DNA of 64,000 nucleotides from Acidobacteriota bacterium (GTDB lineage: Bacteria > Acidobacteriota > Blastocatellia > Pyrinomonadales > Pyrinomonadaceae): the NCBI GenBank assembly GCA_019639135.1, contig JAHBSL010000023.1:1-64000 (forward strand), written 5' to 3'. Shown in pieces: positions 49,271 to 58,013 of the stretch. Under the pieces are notes generated by a model. The model ran no database searches, was not told the origin of the DNA, and saw only the letters and a program-made list of their open reading frames with translations. Numbering within the stretch: the stretch's first letter is position 1; each line of letters starts with the position of its first letter. A program made the translations under genes and the position numbers.

Positions 49271-50623
49271 TTACGGTTTTACGGCGTAAAGCTCGAGCTT
49301 TTCGTCCGGAATTTCGTTCGGGACATAGACGGCGACCACCTTTGACCCGGCGATGCCGTTCCAGTAAGGCCCGATCGAATCGAGCTGAAAATACTTAAAG
49401 CCGACGCGGGCCGGGATCGGTGCCGGCGGCGGGCTTGCGTGTGTCAATACGACGCCCGGAAGTGCCGAGCCGATGACCGAATCGATGACATCCCGCGAGG
49501 CTATCTTCACTACGCGTGGAACGCCCTCGATAAGTTTCGATTCCGGCATCTGTGCACGGACGGCGAGGTAGAAACCGGCTTCCTTGAGTAGGCGTTCGTC
49601 GTCGATACGGCCAACATAGAGCGTATCGCGGGTCTTCTCGAGCGGTATCTGGACACAGCGGCTCGGGATGACCGTTTCGAGCAGATCGCGAAGCTGCAGC
49701 GAAAGGCTGTAGAACGTGAAATAAAGGTCGTCGTGGTCGTATTTAACGATGTCCTTCGGGTTGTGTTCGAGCGAGAAGGTCATCAGCTTACCGGCAAGTT
49801 CGCCCATCGCGATATAAAGCTGTTCCGGGTGAATAAGCGGCGACCGGAAGTAATGCGACATCGTTGGGATCGACGAATTGATCGTATGAAGCAGCCAGAA
49901 AACGGCGACCTCGGAGGTTGTAAAATCCGCAAGGGAGGCATTGCGCTGCCGCCGCTGCTCGCCGAGACTTCCGCTCTTGGTGATCAGTATCTCGACCATC
50001 TGGCGAAGCATATTCACAAGCCATGTAGAGGCGGTGACCTTCAGGATCGGCGGAATGTAGTCATCAGAGATCTTGATCTGTCCGGTCGGCGTCCGCTGAA
50101 GCTCGGCGATCTTCATCGAGGTGAAGCCGTCGCGGAGTTCGTCGTCAAAGATGATCCGCAGGTTGCTTTTGGCGTAGGCGATTGGCTGTTCACCGGTGCC
50201 GGTCGTTTCGTCCTTGACCATTGCTCCTTCCTGCAGAAAGCGAAGCGTCGAGCTCGGTTTTGCACCATTTGCCTGAAAATTGGCTTCGCCGGCCTTTTTT
50301 GCCGGGATCGCCAGATGGACACCGAGCTTTTCCTGCTCAACACGGAAATGGTCGCCGACGGGCCGCAAGTCCGGGACTGCTTCGGCATCGGGAACATTGA
50401 CGAAGAGCCCGTCCGGCATTACAGCCCGGCAATTAATAAGTTGAAAGTTGCCGTTGGCTATCGCTTCATTGCTGACCTGTAGCTCAAGAACGCCATAATC
50501 GTATTGCTTTACGGCATCGACCCGCGAGTTGAGCAAGCCTTCGAAGTAGTTGTCCCACTGCTGGAAATGGTGCGGGGTCAGGAGCATCCCCTCGTTCCAG
50601 ACGACTTTGCGGTATCTGCTCAT
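49271..50623 (-). CDS. tssK: T6SS baseplate-to-membrane linker TssK
   Basis: 450 residues (ImpJ/VasE). The conserved N-terminus KVVWNEGMLLTPHHFQQWDNYFEGLLNSR is the strongest diagnostic, followed by FWLLHTINSSIPTMSHYFRSPLIHPEQLYIAMGELAGKLMTFS. The C-terminal domain (about 330-450) would contact TssL/TssM. Stop is 12 bases before tssL. Confidence 0.95.
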   Translation of the reverse strand: MSRYRKVVWNEGMLLTPHHFQQWDNYFEGLLNSRVDAVKQYDYGVLELQVSNEAIANGNFQLINCRAVMPDGLFVNVPDAEAVPDLRPVGDHFRVEQEKLGVHLAIPAKKAGEANFQANGAKPSSTLRFLQEGAMVKDETTGTGEQPIAYAKSNLRIIFDDELRDGFTSMKIAELQRTPTGQIKISDDYIPPILKVTASTWLVNMLRQMVEILITKSGSLGEQRRQRNASLADFTTSEVAVFWLLHTINSSIPTMSHYFRSPLIHPEQLYIAMGELAGKLMTFSLEHNPKDIVKYDHDDLYFTFYSLSLQLRDLLETVIPSRCVQIPLEKTRDTLYVGRIDDERLLKEAGFYLAVRAQMPESKLIEGVPRVVKIASRDVIDSVIGSALPGVVLTHASPPPAPIPARVGFKYFQLDSIGPYWNGIAGSKVVAVYVPNEIPDEKLELYAVKP

Positions 50624-50703
50624 AAAGTGAATCGACCTAAATAGTAGAACGACTTCGAAAAATAGTAAACAGCGGCAAGCGGATGAGGCTAAATCTTTCT
50701 AAC

Positions 50704-51534
50704 TCAATGCCTTCGCCCGTTGCTGCCGGAGTTGCCAACCGGCTTCTTCCGGGCAGACTCCGGTATCTCGCTGTGGGTCAGCATCGTAAAGAAGTCTGCC
50801 ATCCATTTCTCGCCGGTCTTTTCTACGAACTTCTCGGGGTATTGTTCCGCGAGTTCGAGTGCTCTGATCAGCGGCAGCAGTGCGATATTTGCTAGCCGAC
50901 CGGTGTTTCCAACATTGGTCAGCGTTTTTGAGGGCGAAATGCCGATCGGCACACGGTCGATAGTTTCGGCCGTCGGAGACGAACAATTCCCCGCAGGGCT
51001 TGTTACGAGATACTCGCGGCAGGCGACCGGACGGTCCTTATGGATCGAACAGCTCTCTTCGAACAGGAACGGGCATGCGATGCCCTCGCGGAAATACTCG
51101 GTTGTGAGCTCCGAAAGCTGCCGCATTCCTTCCTCCTTGCCGTCCTCTTCGACAACTTCTCGGATCTGCTGAACGCGTTCGAACCAATCGATCGAGCGAA
51201 AATGCTCCATAGCATCGTGGAAACGCTGTTTTACCACGCTCCGCCGCGGTTCGGGCAGGGCCTCGACGACCTCGGCGATGTGATACACCTCGATCTCGGA
51301 TATCGGCACCGGCTGGCGGCAGCACGCCCCGCAACCCGCCTTGCAGGAAATGCTTTTGCCTGCGGATTCGACTTCCGAAACGCCCATATCGACGAAGGTG
51401 TTCGACATCTGCTGAAAGATCGGCAGCATCCGGTGCGGCTTCACGCGATTGGCCGGGACGGTCATCGTCATCGAGAGCGGCTGGCCGTTGATCGAGATGG
51501 TCACATTGCCGGTGACCCATTCATTTTCCTGCAT
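50704..51534 (-). CDS. YkgJ-type cysteine-cluster protein in T6SS operon
   Basis: 276 residues. The YkgJ/UPF0153 (CxxCxxCC-type) zinc- or iron-binding cluster is seen as SCKAGCGACCRQPVPIS, with more cysteines at CPFLFEESCSIHKDRPVACREYL and GNCSSP. A beta-type N-terminal piece (VTGNVTISINGQPLSMTMTV) and a helical C-terminal end flank it. It lies between the FHA genes and tssK in the same direction, 36 bases after the last FHA gene. Role in secretion is unknown. Confidence 0.85.
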   Translation of the reverse strand: MQENEWVTGNVTISINGQPLSMTMTVPANRVKPHRMLPIFQQMSNTFVDMGVSEVESAGKSISCKAGCGACCRQPVPISEIEVYHIAEVVEALPEPRRSVVKQRFHDAMEHFRSIDWFERVQQIREVVEEDGKEEGMRQLSELTTEYFREGIACPFLFEESCSIHKDRPVACREYLVTSPAGNCSSPTAETIDRVPIGISPSKTLTNVGNTGRLANIALLPLIRALELAEQYPEKFVEKTGEKWMADFFTMLTHSEIPESARKKPVGNSGSNGRRH

Positions 51535-51570
51535 AAGTTGAAACCTCCGGCCGCTGAGCGAAACCCGTGC

Positions 51571-52923
51571 CTAATCGCCGAGCGGCTCTGAATTGACGCC
51601 GAAATCCTTCGGGTTTTGCATCAGCGTCCCGAAGGCGAGGAACCGAAGTGCATTCTCGAACTCGGCCTTGGTGATCTTCTGCTTCTGCTCGAGGAACCAG
51701 ATCGACCTGATCTCACGTGAGCTTTCGGGAAACTCGGTGGCGAGCTTCTGGAGCATATTTCGCATTTTCAGAAAATCTCCCGCGACGCCTTGCTGATATG
51801 CAGCGATGAGCACGGCGGCATCGTCACCGCGTTCGGAGCCGATCTGTGCATTGAGCTTTGCCAGGACATCGACCATCTCTTGGGCGGTCTTGAGCACGTC
51901 GCCACGGGTGGTGCCCAGTTTGCCAAGGGCGGCAGCCGTGAGGAAGTGCGGTTTGAGGCCATTGGCATTGGCAAGCGAGGCGAGGCTTGACGAGTTCTTG
52001 CGGGCAGAGTCGAGATTCGCCGCGATCGCGGGCGAGCCAGCGATCTCACGGATCATTGCCTGAACTCGCCGGGCATGCTCGGATGTGATGAACGCACGCG
52101 GGTCGTTGAGTGCCGCTTTCCGCATAAACATGGCGGCGTTTCGTTCTACCTTGCCAAGTTCCGAGTCCGGCGGCGTCACGGCCGAATTGACCGGAAGCGT
52201 CGTGGTTCCGGAGCTTGAGCTCGAAGAACTGCCCGAGTTTCCGCTGTTGGTGCTTGGCCGTGACGAGGAACTCGAACTTGAACTTGTTCCGCCGATGTCG
52301 TCGTCTTTTGAATTCGATGGCGAGTCATCGTCGAGGTCATCCGCAAACGGATCGTCCGAATTACTAACGATATCGCGGTTCGTTTGCCCGCTTGTGCTCC
52401 AGAGGTACAAACCGCCGCCGATGAATGCGAGCAGAAACACTGCCGTAAGCGGTGCAAGTACGGCGAGCCAGATCATATTGCTCCCGCCCGCTGTGGCCGC
52501 GGCCGGTGCCGGCAATGGAGCGGCCGAAGGTGCTGCTGCGGAGCTTACTGAGGATGAGCCGGATAAGCTGGCCGCCGAATCTTCAGGCTCTTCGGGCTTC
52601 GGCTCCTCAATGGACGAAACATACGTCTTTATCTCAACGTCAAGATTTACCGAATCGCCGATGTCGATCTCATCGCCATTCTGCAATGTCTTCGACCCGG
52701 CGACCGGAATGCCGTTGACCTTTGTGCCGAAGCTCGAGCCGAGGTCGCGGATGATGAATTCCGAGCCGCTTCGTTCGATCATGGCGTGCTCGCGGGAAAC
52801 GCCGGGAAAGGGAAGCACGAGGTCCGAGCCAGGCTGACGGCCGAGCACGAACTCGTCCGTCCGGACCGACACGGAGCGGTCAATTCCATCCTGATCAACG
52901 TATTTGAGCCGAAGTTCGCTCAT
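51571..52923 (-). CDS. FHA-TM protein with degenerate transglycosylase-like periplasmic domain (copy 3)
   Basis: 450 residues. N-terminal FHA phosphothreonine-binding domain (about 1-95: FVLGRQPGSDLVL, GVSREHAMI, GSSFGTKVNG), one membrane helix (149-175), a Ser/Asp-rich linker (about 185-240), and a C-terminal helical domain. That domain aligns in pattern with the two upstream proteins: LKPHFLTAAALGKLG in place of the catalytic-helix LYLAMIESEH, VLIAAYQQGVAG in place of the YNSGEG segment, and a shared final FLAFGTLMQNPKDFGVNSEPL. It lacks the catalytic Glu. FHA in the cytoplasm and the rest periplasmic is inferred. Confidence 0.82.
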   Translation of the reverse strand: MSELRLKYVDQDGIDRSVSVRTDEFVLGRQPGSDLVLPFPGVSREHAMIERSGSEFIIRDLGSSFGTKVNGIPVAGSKTLQNGDEIDIGDSVNLDVEIKTYVSSIEEPKPEEPEDSAASLSGSSSVSSAAAPSAAPLPAPAAATAGGSNMIWLAVLAPLTAVFLLAFIGGGLYLWSTSGQTNRDIVSNSDDPFADDLDDDSPSNSKDDDIGGTSSSSSSSSRPSTNSGNSGSSSSSSSGTTTLPVNSAVTPPDSELGKVERNAAMFMRKAALNDPRAFITSEHARRVQAMIREIAGSPAIAANLDSARKNSSSLASLANANGLKPHFLTAAALGKLGTTRGDVLKTAQEMVDVLAKLNAQIGSERGDDAAVLIAAYQQGVAGDFLKMRNMLQKLATEFPESSREIRSIWFLEQKQKITKAEFENALRFLAFGTLMQNPKDFGVNSEPLGD

Positions 52924-52940
52924 TGTTTATCTCGGCGTGC

Positions 52941-54395
52941 CTATTTCGTGTAGGTCGAAACGGGCTGAAGCTTTAGGCCAAAGTCCTGCGGAAATTCGCC
53001 GACGATCGCCGCTGCAAAGAACTTGGGGACGTATTTGAAATTCTCCGATTGAAACTGCTTGGAAAGCAGGTCGCCCTTCGAGATCAGCGTCCAAAAATCG
53101 CGCGGAAGGCCCGAGCCTGATTCAAGCGCCTTAACAAGGTTTGAACTGAGGCCGCCTTCGCCGCTGTTGTATGAGCCGATGGCGAGCGGGACGCTTGCCG
53201 GCCCGGTTCCGTAGCGGCCGGTCAGGGCCTTCATATACGAAGCCGCCGCCCGTGCCGAGGGCTCGGGCTCGCAGCGTTCATCCGGGCTATTTGGCGAGGC
53301 ACCGCTGATGGTCTTCAGGCCGTGTAGCTCGCCGGTCGCTTTGGTGAACTGGAACATACCAAGCGGCCCGGTCGGACTCTGAAGGCAAACGCAATGCTCG
53401 GATTCGATCATCGCGAGATAAAGACCGATCCGCGGGTCGATGCCGCGGGCATTGAATGCACGGACGATGAACGGAGCATTCTTGCTCGCCCGCTCGTAGG
53501 TCGCCTGCAGGTTATCGCCAAATCGGCAGCCGCCGAGCGGCTTCACATTGATTCGCTTGGCGTAGGCATCGGTAAAGCTCTTGATCTTCTCGACAGCTTC
53601 GGGCGGGATCTGGTTGCTTGAGCTATTGCCGATCACGGCCGCGATACGCATGGAGCGTTCTGCGACATATTTCCGTTTTTCATCTTCGGTCAGGTCAAGG
53701 TAACGCTTGCCGGGCGGCAGGACGCTCGGCTCCTGTTTCGACGGTTCTGGCGTTTTGATATCGAGCGGTTCGGTCGAATTGGCATCGCTCGAAGAGGTCG
53801 AACTCGTCGGTAAGGTCCCCGAGTTCGATGGGGAATCGGGCGTCTTCTTTGGGTCGGCGTCGCGAGAGCTTCGCGGTTCCGGATCGGAAAATTCGATGTC
53901 GTCGTCGGCTCGAACAACGGCGGGTTCGCCCCTGCCGAAGAGCTTATAGCCGATCAATGCGAGCGAAAGCGTAACGATCATGAAGGCGAAACCGATCATC
54001 GCTATCGGCAGCAGGCCAAGCCCTGACGGAATATCGGAAGTGGCCGTGATCCCGGCGGCAGAGGCGGCAGTTTTTGGCGGTTCGGCCTTCGCGGGTTTGG
54101 CGATCTCGACCATCAGCACCGTGTTGTTGCCGAGTTTGATGCGGTCGCCATTCGCGAGAGGCTTACCAACGGCCGGAACTGCCTCGCCATTGACGAACGT
54201 TCCGTTCGCCGAGTTGTCGTCCACTATCCAAACGCGGTCGCCCTCGCGGTAAAGCGTTGCATGGAGCCGCGAGAGGCTATTGTCCTCGAACCGCTCGTCG
54301 GCATCGCTCCCGCGACCGAACGAAATGCGGCCTTCGGCGACCGTTATCGTCCTTTCGCCTTCCGGGCCTCTGCACTTGAGTCGAACCTCGAGCAT
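52941..54395 (-). CDS. FHA-TM-lytic transglycosylase (active-looking copy)
   Basis: 484 residues. FHA domain (1-98: ISFGRGSDAD, NSLSRLHATL, NSANGTFVNGE), membrane helix (123-152), Ser/Pro-rich linker, and a C-terminal SLT-type transglycosylase fold. The latter has the catalytic-Glu motif LYLAMIESEHC (E331), SPTGPLGMFQFTKATG, and PLAIGSYNSGEGG. This is the family pattern ES...GLMQ..P.T...YN.G. It would cleave peptidoglycan strands in the periplasm to open a path for the T6SS, with FHA sensing phosphorylation inside; that role is inference. It ends with the shared motif FFAAAIVGEFPQDFGLKLQPV. Confidence 0.86.
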   Translation of the reverse strand: MLEVRLKCRGPEGERTITVAEGRISFGRGSDADERFEDNSLSRLHATLYREGDRVWIVDDNSANGTFVNGEAVPAVGKPLANGDRIKLGNNTVLMVEIAKPAKAEPPKTAASAAGITATSDIPSGLGLLPIAMIGFAFMIVTLSLALIGYKLFGRGEPAVVRADDDIEFSDPEPRSSRDADPKKTPDSPSNSGTLPTSSTSSSDANSTEPLDIKTPEPSKQEPSVLPPGKRYLDLTEDEKRKYVAERSMRIAAVIGNSSSNQIPPEAVEKIKSFTDAYAKRINVKPLGGCRFGDNLQATYERASKNAPFIVRAFNARGIDPRIGLYLAMIESEHCVCLQSPTGPLGMFQFTKATGELHGLKTISGASPNSPDERCEPEPSARAAASYMKALTGRYGTGPASVPLAIGSYNSGEGGLSSNLVKALESGSGLPRDFWTLISKGDLLSKQFQSENFKYVPKFFAAAIVGEFPQDFGLKLQPVSTYTK

Positions 54396-54407
54396 CTTTC
54401 CCTTATT

Positions 54408-55940
54408 TTACATCGCGATGCGGTAAAGTTCAGACAGCGGCCGCTCATTTGTGAGGCCGAACCGCTGCGGATTCTCCGCAACGATGCCGGCCGCAAGAAA
54501 GCGGACAAGCTGTTCGCGTTCGGCCGGGGTCTTGATCGCGTTCCAGACATCGGTCCGGTTTTGCGGCAGCGTTGCCTTCCACTCGCCGGCTTCCTGCGGT
54601 GACTTGCCGAACGCCGCGACCGCGAAAAGAAAATCACCCTCAAAAGCACCGAGCACCATCGACTTCATATAGAGGCCAGCAGCGAGTGCGGCACAATCCT
54701 GTTTTGGATCGGCGATCGTTTGCCCGCCGCAGAGCCCGTCATAAGCGTTCGCCTTGACGAACTCAGGCGACATCCGCCAAAGGCCTTCTTCAGTCCCCTG
54801 ACGTGCAGGATCGAACCGGCTCCGGCTCATCGCAAGGAAGAAGCCGAGCGGAGCGTCGAGGTTCTGCTCGCGGACGAAGGCGACGTTTATCGCATCTTTG
54901 AACTGCGATGCCTTTGCCGAATATCCGGGTTGTGCGTAATCGGCGGTCTTTCGTTGAACCTCCTGAAGAAGCTGGCGGTTAGAGATGTTATACCGGTCGC
55001 CGCCCTTGAATTGGGCAAGAAGCTTGCGTGAAAGGTCATGGACCTCTACAAGGCTCGGGCCGCCGGTCTTTGCGGGCCGCTGCGGTTCGTCAGCTTGCAC
55101 GGGTCGATCTTGTGCCACGTCGTCGTCACGTTTTACGGCACGCGTCTCAAAAGCGAGAAGGACCGGCGGGCTGGTCGTAAATTTCACGCCCTTTTCGTCC
55201 TCAAGCACGATGCCGAGCGGATGGTCGAAACCATCGGCAAGGTCGGCGAAATCGGCGGGGTTGAGTTCAACGGAGTACGGCGATCCGGTAACGCTGGCGA
55301 ATTCGAAACCGTCAACGGTAAATGCAACGCGGGAAACGCATTCGGAATTTTCGATCTCGACCTCGATCTCGGTCGGCTTGCTGATCGTGTCGCCCGGTTC
55401 GGGCGAGATGATAACGGCCCGGGCATTGCAGCTCGTATCGCGCAAAAAGTAGAAAGCGGTTGCACCGGCACCGAGAACGAGTGAAAGAGCAAGAAAGCCT
55501 CCGGCGGCGAGAAATAGCCCCTTCGAGCTTGAGCCGCCGGCTGCGGTTTCCGCTGCCTGCGGAGATTCGTTGCCCGGTGCGTTTTCTTCCGCGGCTGTTT
55601 CAGTTGCCGACGTTACCGGAACTGCCGTTGCCGGTGTCTCGGCGGAGCCTTCCTTTACGTATTCGAGGGTCAGTGCGGCAGACCCGCCGAGCAGTATTTC
55701 ATCGCCATCGGCGAGATATATTTCACCCTTGACGGGTGCGCCATTTACCGTAGTTCCGTTGCTGCTGTTGAGGTCGATGAGGCAATATTCTTCGCCGCGA
55801 AGCTCTATCTCGACGTGATAACGCGAGACGTTACTGTCGTCGGCGAATGAGATGGAGTTATCCGTGGCACGGCCGATGGTCACAAGGCCGGAACCAAGAA
55901 AGAACTCGCGGTCGTCAAATTTGAGCTTCGCTTCAGGCAT
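54408..55940 (-). CDS. FHA-TM-Ig-degenerate transglycosylase protein (copy 1)
   Basis: 510 residues. FHA domain (1-95: VTIGRATDNSISF, SNVSRYHVEI, NSSNGTTVNG), membrane helix (140-166), an Ig-like beta-sandwich (about 172-265: AVIISPEPGDTISKPTEIEVEIENSECVSRVAF), then an SLT-like domain whose catalytic position is Arg (LGFFLAMSRSRFD; R373 where the neighbour has E331). The middle keeps GLWRMSPEF and VAAFGKSP where the enzyme has GMFQF and GSYNSG. Likely a pseudo-enzyme that binds peptidoglycan or the active copy. It ends FLAAGIVAENPQRFGLTNERPL, the shared motif. Confidence 0.83.
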   Translation of the reverse strand: MPEAKLKFDDREFFLGSGLVTIGRATDNSISFADDSNVSRYHVEIELRGEEYCLIDLNSSNGTTVNGAPVKGEIYLADGDEILLGGSAALTLEYVKEGSAETPATAVPVTSATETAAEENAPGNESPQAAETAAGGSSSKGLFLAAGGFLALSLVLGAGATAFYFLRDTSCNARAVIISPEPGDTISKPTEIEVEIENSECVSRVAFTVDGFEFASVTGSPYSVELNPADFADLADGFDHPLGIVLEDEKGVKFTTSPPVLLAFETRAVKRDDDVAQDRPVQADEPQRPAKTGGPSLVEVHDLSRKLLAQFKGGDRYNISNRQLLQEVQRKTADYAQPGYSAKASQFKDAINVAFVREQNLDAPLGFFLAMSRSRFDPARQGTEEGLWRMSPEFVKANAYDGLCGGQTIADPKQDCAALAAGLYMKSMVLGAFEGDFLFAVAAFGKSPQEAGEWKATLPQNRTDVWNAIKTPAEREQLVRFLAAGIVAENPQRFGLTNERPLSELYRIAM

Positions 55941-56058
55941 TTACCAAAAAACCGGGCGTTACCCTTTCATCAAAATCGGCCGCAAGCTCCGTCGTAAGGG
56001 CAGCGGCCGCGGCACTAACCTAAATTTTTGACGCGCCGTTAACGGGCGTTTTGCGTTC

Positions 56059-56484
56059 TTAGAAGGCTCCGTCACTGCCGGTCCGGAAAAACAGAAAATA
56101 CACGCCGACCGAAAAGGCGATGATAAAGACCGCGATGACGAAGAGCGTAACTACCGCCCAGACGGCGCTCCGGCCGCTCTTTTCTTCGACCTGCGACGAA
56201 ACAGGCACGGCGGCTACAGGCTCATCGGGCACGGCCTCGTGAAGGTCGGGCTGCGGCTCGATGTCGAGCCCGCCGGGCGAAGGTGACGGAGCAACTGCAT
56301 CCGCGACGGCGGCAGCCTGACCGCGTTGCGGTGTATATCCGCTCGACTGGCGAAAGACCGGCTGCGGCATCGACCAACCGCCTGCCGCGGAGCCGGGTTC
56401 CGGCCGCGATTCGGGCCGTTCGGTTGGGATATCGTCCGGGGAAGAGTTATCGAGTTCTTGCATTTCTGCAGTTCCGTCGTTCAT
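56059..56484 (-). CDS. Pro-rich tail-anchored membrane protein, first gene of T6SS locus
   Basis: 141 residues. A long disordered Pro/Ala/Glu-rich N-terminal part precedes one membrane helix (about 109-131: AVWAVVTLFVIAVFIIAFSVGVYFLFF) and a very short tail. Start at 56484 chosen because GGAGG lies 9 bases before it; an earlier in-frame Met (56517) has none. It lacks an FHA domain. Its place just before three FHA-TM proteins suggests a shared complex; that is inference. Confidence 0.65.
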   Translation of the reverse strand: MNDGTAEMQELDNSSPDDIPTERPESRPEPGSAAGGWSMPQPVFRQSSGYTPQRGQAAAVADAVAPSPSPGGLDIEPQPDLHEAVPDEPVAAVPVSSQVEEKSGRSAVWAVVTLFVIAVFIIAFSVGVYFLFFRTGSDGAF

Positions 56485-56528
56485 TTCGGACCACCTCCGG
56501 TCTGAAGTGTTGGGCACGGTGCCCCGGA

Positions 56529-57896
56529 TCAGCTTGAAAGATCCAGGACGTCCGAGCGGGTAATGATCCCGGTAATTCGCTTAAAGTCTTCTATCACAAC
56601 AGCGGGCGATTCTAAAAGCTTCGTCTTTATCTCATTTATGCTCGAATCGACCTGAACGACCGGGAAACTCGGTTCCATGATGTCGCTGACCTTTGCTTCG
56701 AGCAGCGAGCCATCCGCCAGCAACTTCGCCAGCACACGGCTCTCGCGGAAACTACCGACCGAGCGGTTATCCTCGATCACCGGCATCTGCGTGATGCCGT
56801 TCTCTGACATACGCGAAAGCGCCGCGGCGACCGTCTCACCGGGATCGGCAAAAATAAGCTGCCCGGGCGAGGTGCCGTTCTTGGTCTCGATGATCAGGCC
56901 TGCGGTGATCTTTTGCGGCTCAAGCAAGAGCTTCTCCTTCATCCATTCATCGGAATGAAACTTGGTCAGGTAGTGTTCGCCCGTATCGCAAACTATGAAC
57001 ACGATAACGGCATCGTCTTTCGCCTCTTTGGCGATCTTCAGAGCGGCGGCGAAGTTCGTGCCGGTCGAGCCGCCGCAGAAGATGCCTTCCTTCCGCGAAA
57101 GCTGTCGGGCAAGGTCAAAGGACTCGCGGTCGGTGACGTTGATGACCTCGTCGATCACGCTCATATCGGCATTGCCGACCGGCAGGCTTTGCCCGATACC
57201 CTCGACCAGATAAGGCGTCGCTTCCGGCACATGGCCGGAGTCCTTGTAGGTTTTAAATATCGAGCCGTAAGGGTCGGCCCCAATGATCTTTATGTTCGGG
57301 TTCTGTTCCTTAAGATAGCGTCCGGTTCCGCTGATCGTCCCGCCGGTCCCGATGCCGGCTACGAAGTGCGTTATCTTGCCGTCGGTATCTCGCCAGAGCT
57401 CGGGGCCGGTCGTCCGGTAATGTGCCGCCGGGTTGGCCGGGTGGTTGTATTGATCGGGATAAAAGGAGTTCGGCGTTTCCAGCGAGATACGCTTTGCGGT
57501 TTCGACGTAGTGGTCGGGAGTGCCCGGCTTTGCCGCAGCGGGGCATACGACGATATCGGCCCCGAGCGATTTTAGGTATCGCATCTTCTCGACCGAGACC
57601 TTTTCGGTCAGGACGAAGATACATTTATAGCCGCGAACCGCCGCAACAAGTGCAAGGCCGATGCCGGTGTTTCCCGAGGTCGCCTCGATCAGGGTGCCGC
57701 CCGGTTTCAGGACGCCTTCCTTCTCTGCCCAATCGACCATCGAGATGCCGATCCGGTCCTTGACGGAATAGCCCGGATTAAGGCTTTCCATCTTGGCGAG
57801 GATCGTCGGCTTGACGCCGAATTGGCGGGCGAGGTTGTTGACCTTTACCAGCGGGGTGTTGCCAATGAGTTCAAGAACGCTTTCGTAATATTTCAT
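56529..57896 (-). CDS. cystathionine beta-synthase with CBS pair
   Basis: 455 residues. The PLP-dependent fold-II domain (1-325) has the Schiff-base lysine in [11 protein letters not shown], substrate loop [12 protein letters not shown] and phosphate loop [10 protein letters not shown]. Two C-terminal CBS domains follow (about 340-455: [52 protein letters not shown]). This fits bacterial CBS (homocysteine plus serine to cystathionine) more than plain CysK, which lacks CBS domains. It ends 44 bases before the T6SS locus, same strand, so read-through is possible. Confidence 0.9.
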   Translation of the reverse strand: MKYYESVLELIGNTPLVKVNNLARQFGVKPTILAKMESLNPGYSVKDRIGISMVDWAEKEGVLKPGGTLIEATSGNTGIGLALVAAVRGYKCIFVLTEKVSVEKMRYLKSLGADIVVCPAAAKPGTPDHYVETAKRISLETPNSFYPDQYNHPANPAAHYRTTGPELWRDTDGKITHFVAGIGTGGTISGTGRYLKEQNPNIKIIGADPYGSIFKTYKDSGHVPEATPYLVEGIGQSLPVGNADMSVIDEVINVTDRESFDLARQLSRKEGIFCGGSTGTNFAAALKIAKEAKDDAVIVFIVCDTGEHYLTKFHSDEWMKEKLLLEPQKITAGLIIETKNGTSPGQLIFADPGETVAAALSRMSENGITQMPVIEDNRSVGSFRESRVLAKLLADGSLLEAKVSDIMEPSFPVVQVDSSINEIKTKLLESPAVVIEDFKRITGIITRSDVLDLSS

Positions 57897-58013
57897 TTAT
57901 CAAAGGATAAAATAAACTAATCGTTTGTGCGATGCCCTAATCTTAAACCCACTTTAATTTCCTGTAAACTTGAAACGAACTAAAGAGAACATTCGTATAA
58001 AAAACCAGAAATT
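57897..58013. promoter_or_regulatory. divergent promoter region
   Basis: 117 bases between the cystathionine beta-synthase gene (minus) and the S41 peptidase gene (plus). A/T-rich, so it probably holds both promoters. No clear operator or riboswitch was seen. Confidence 0.5.

Noticed and set aside
56031..56053. Hairpin around GTTAAC after the first T6SS gene as a terminator
   Set aside because: Only the plus-strand side has a short T-run and no plus-strand gene ends there; on the minus strand it is followed by A-rich sequence.
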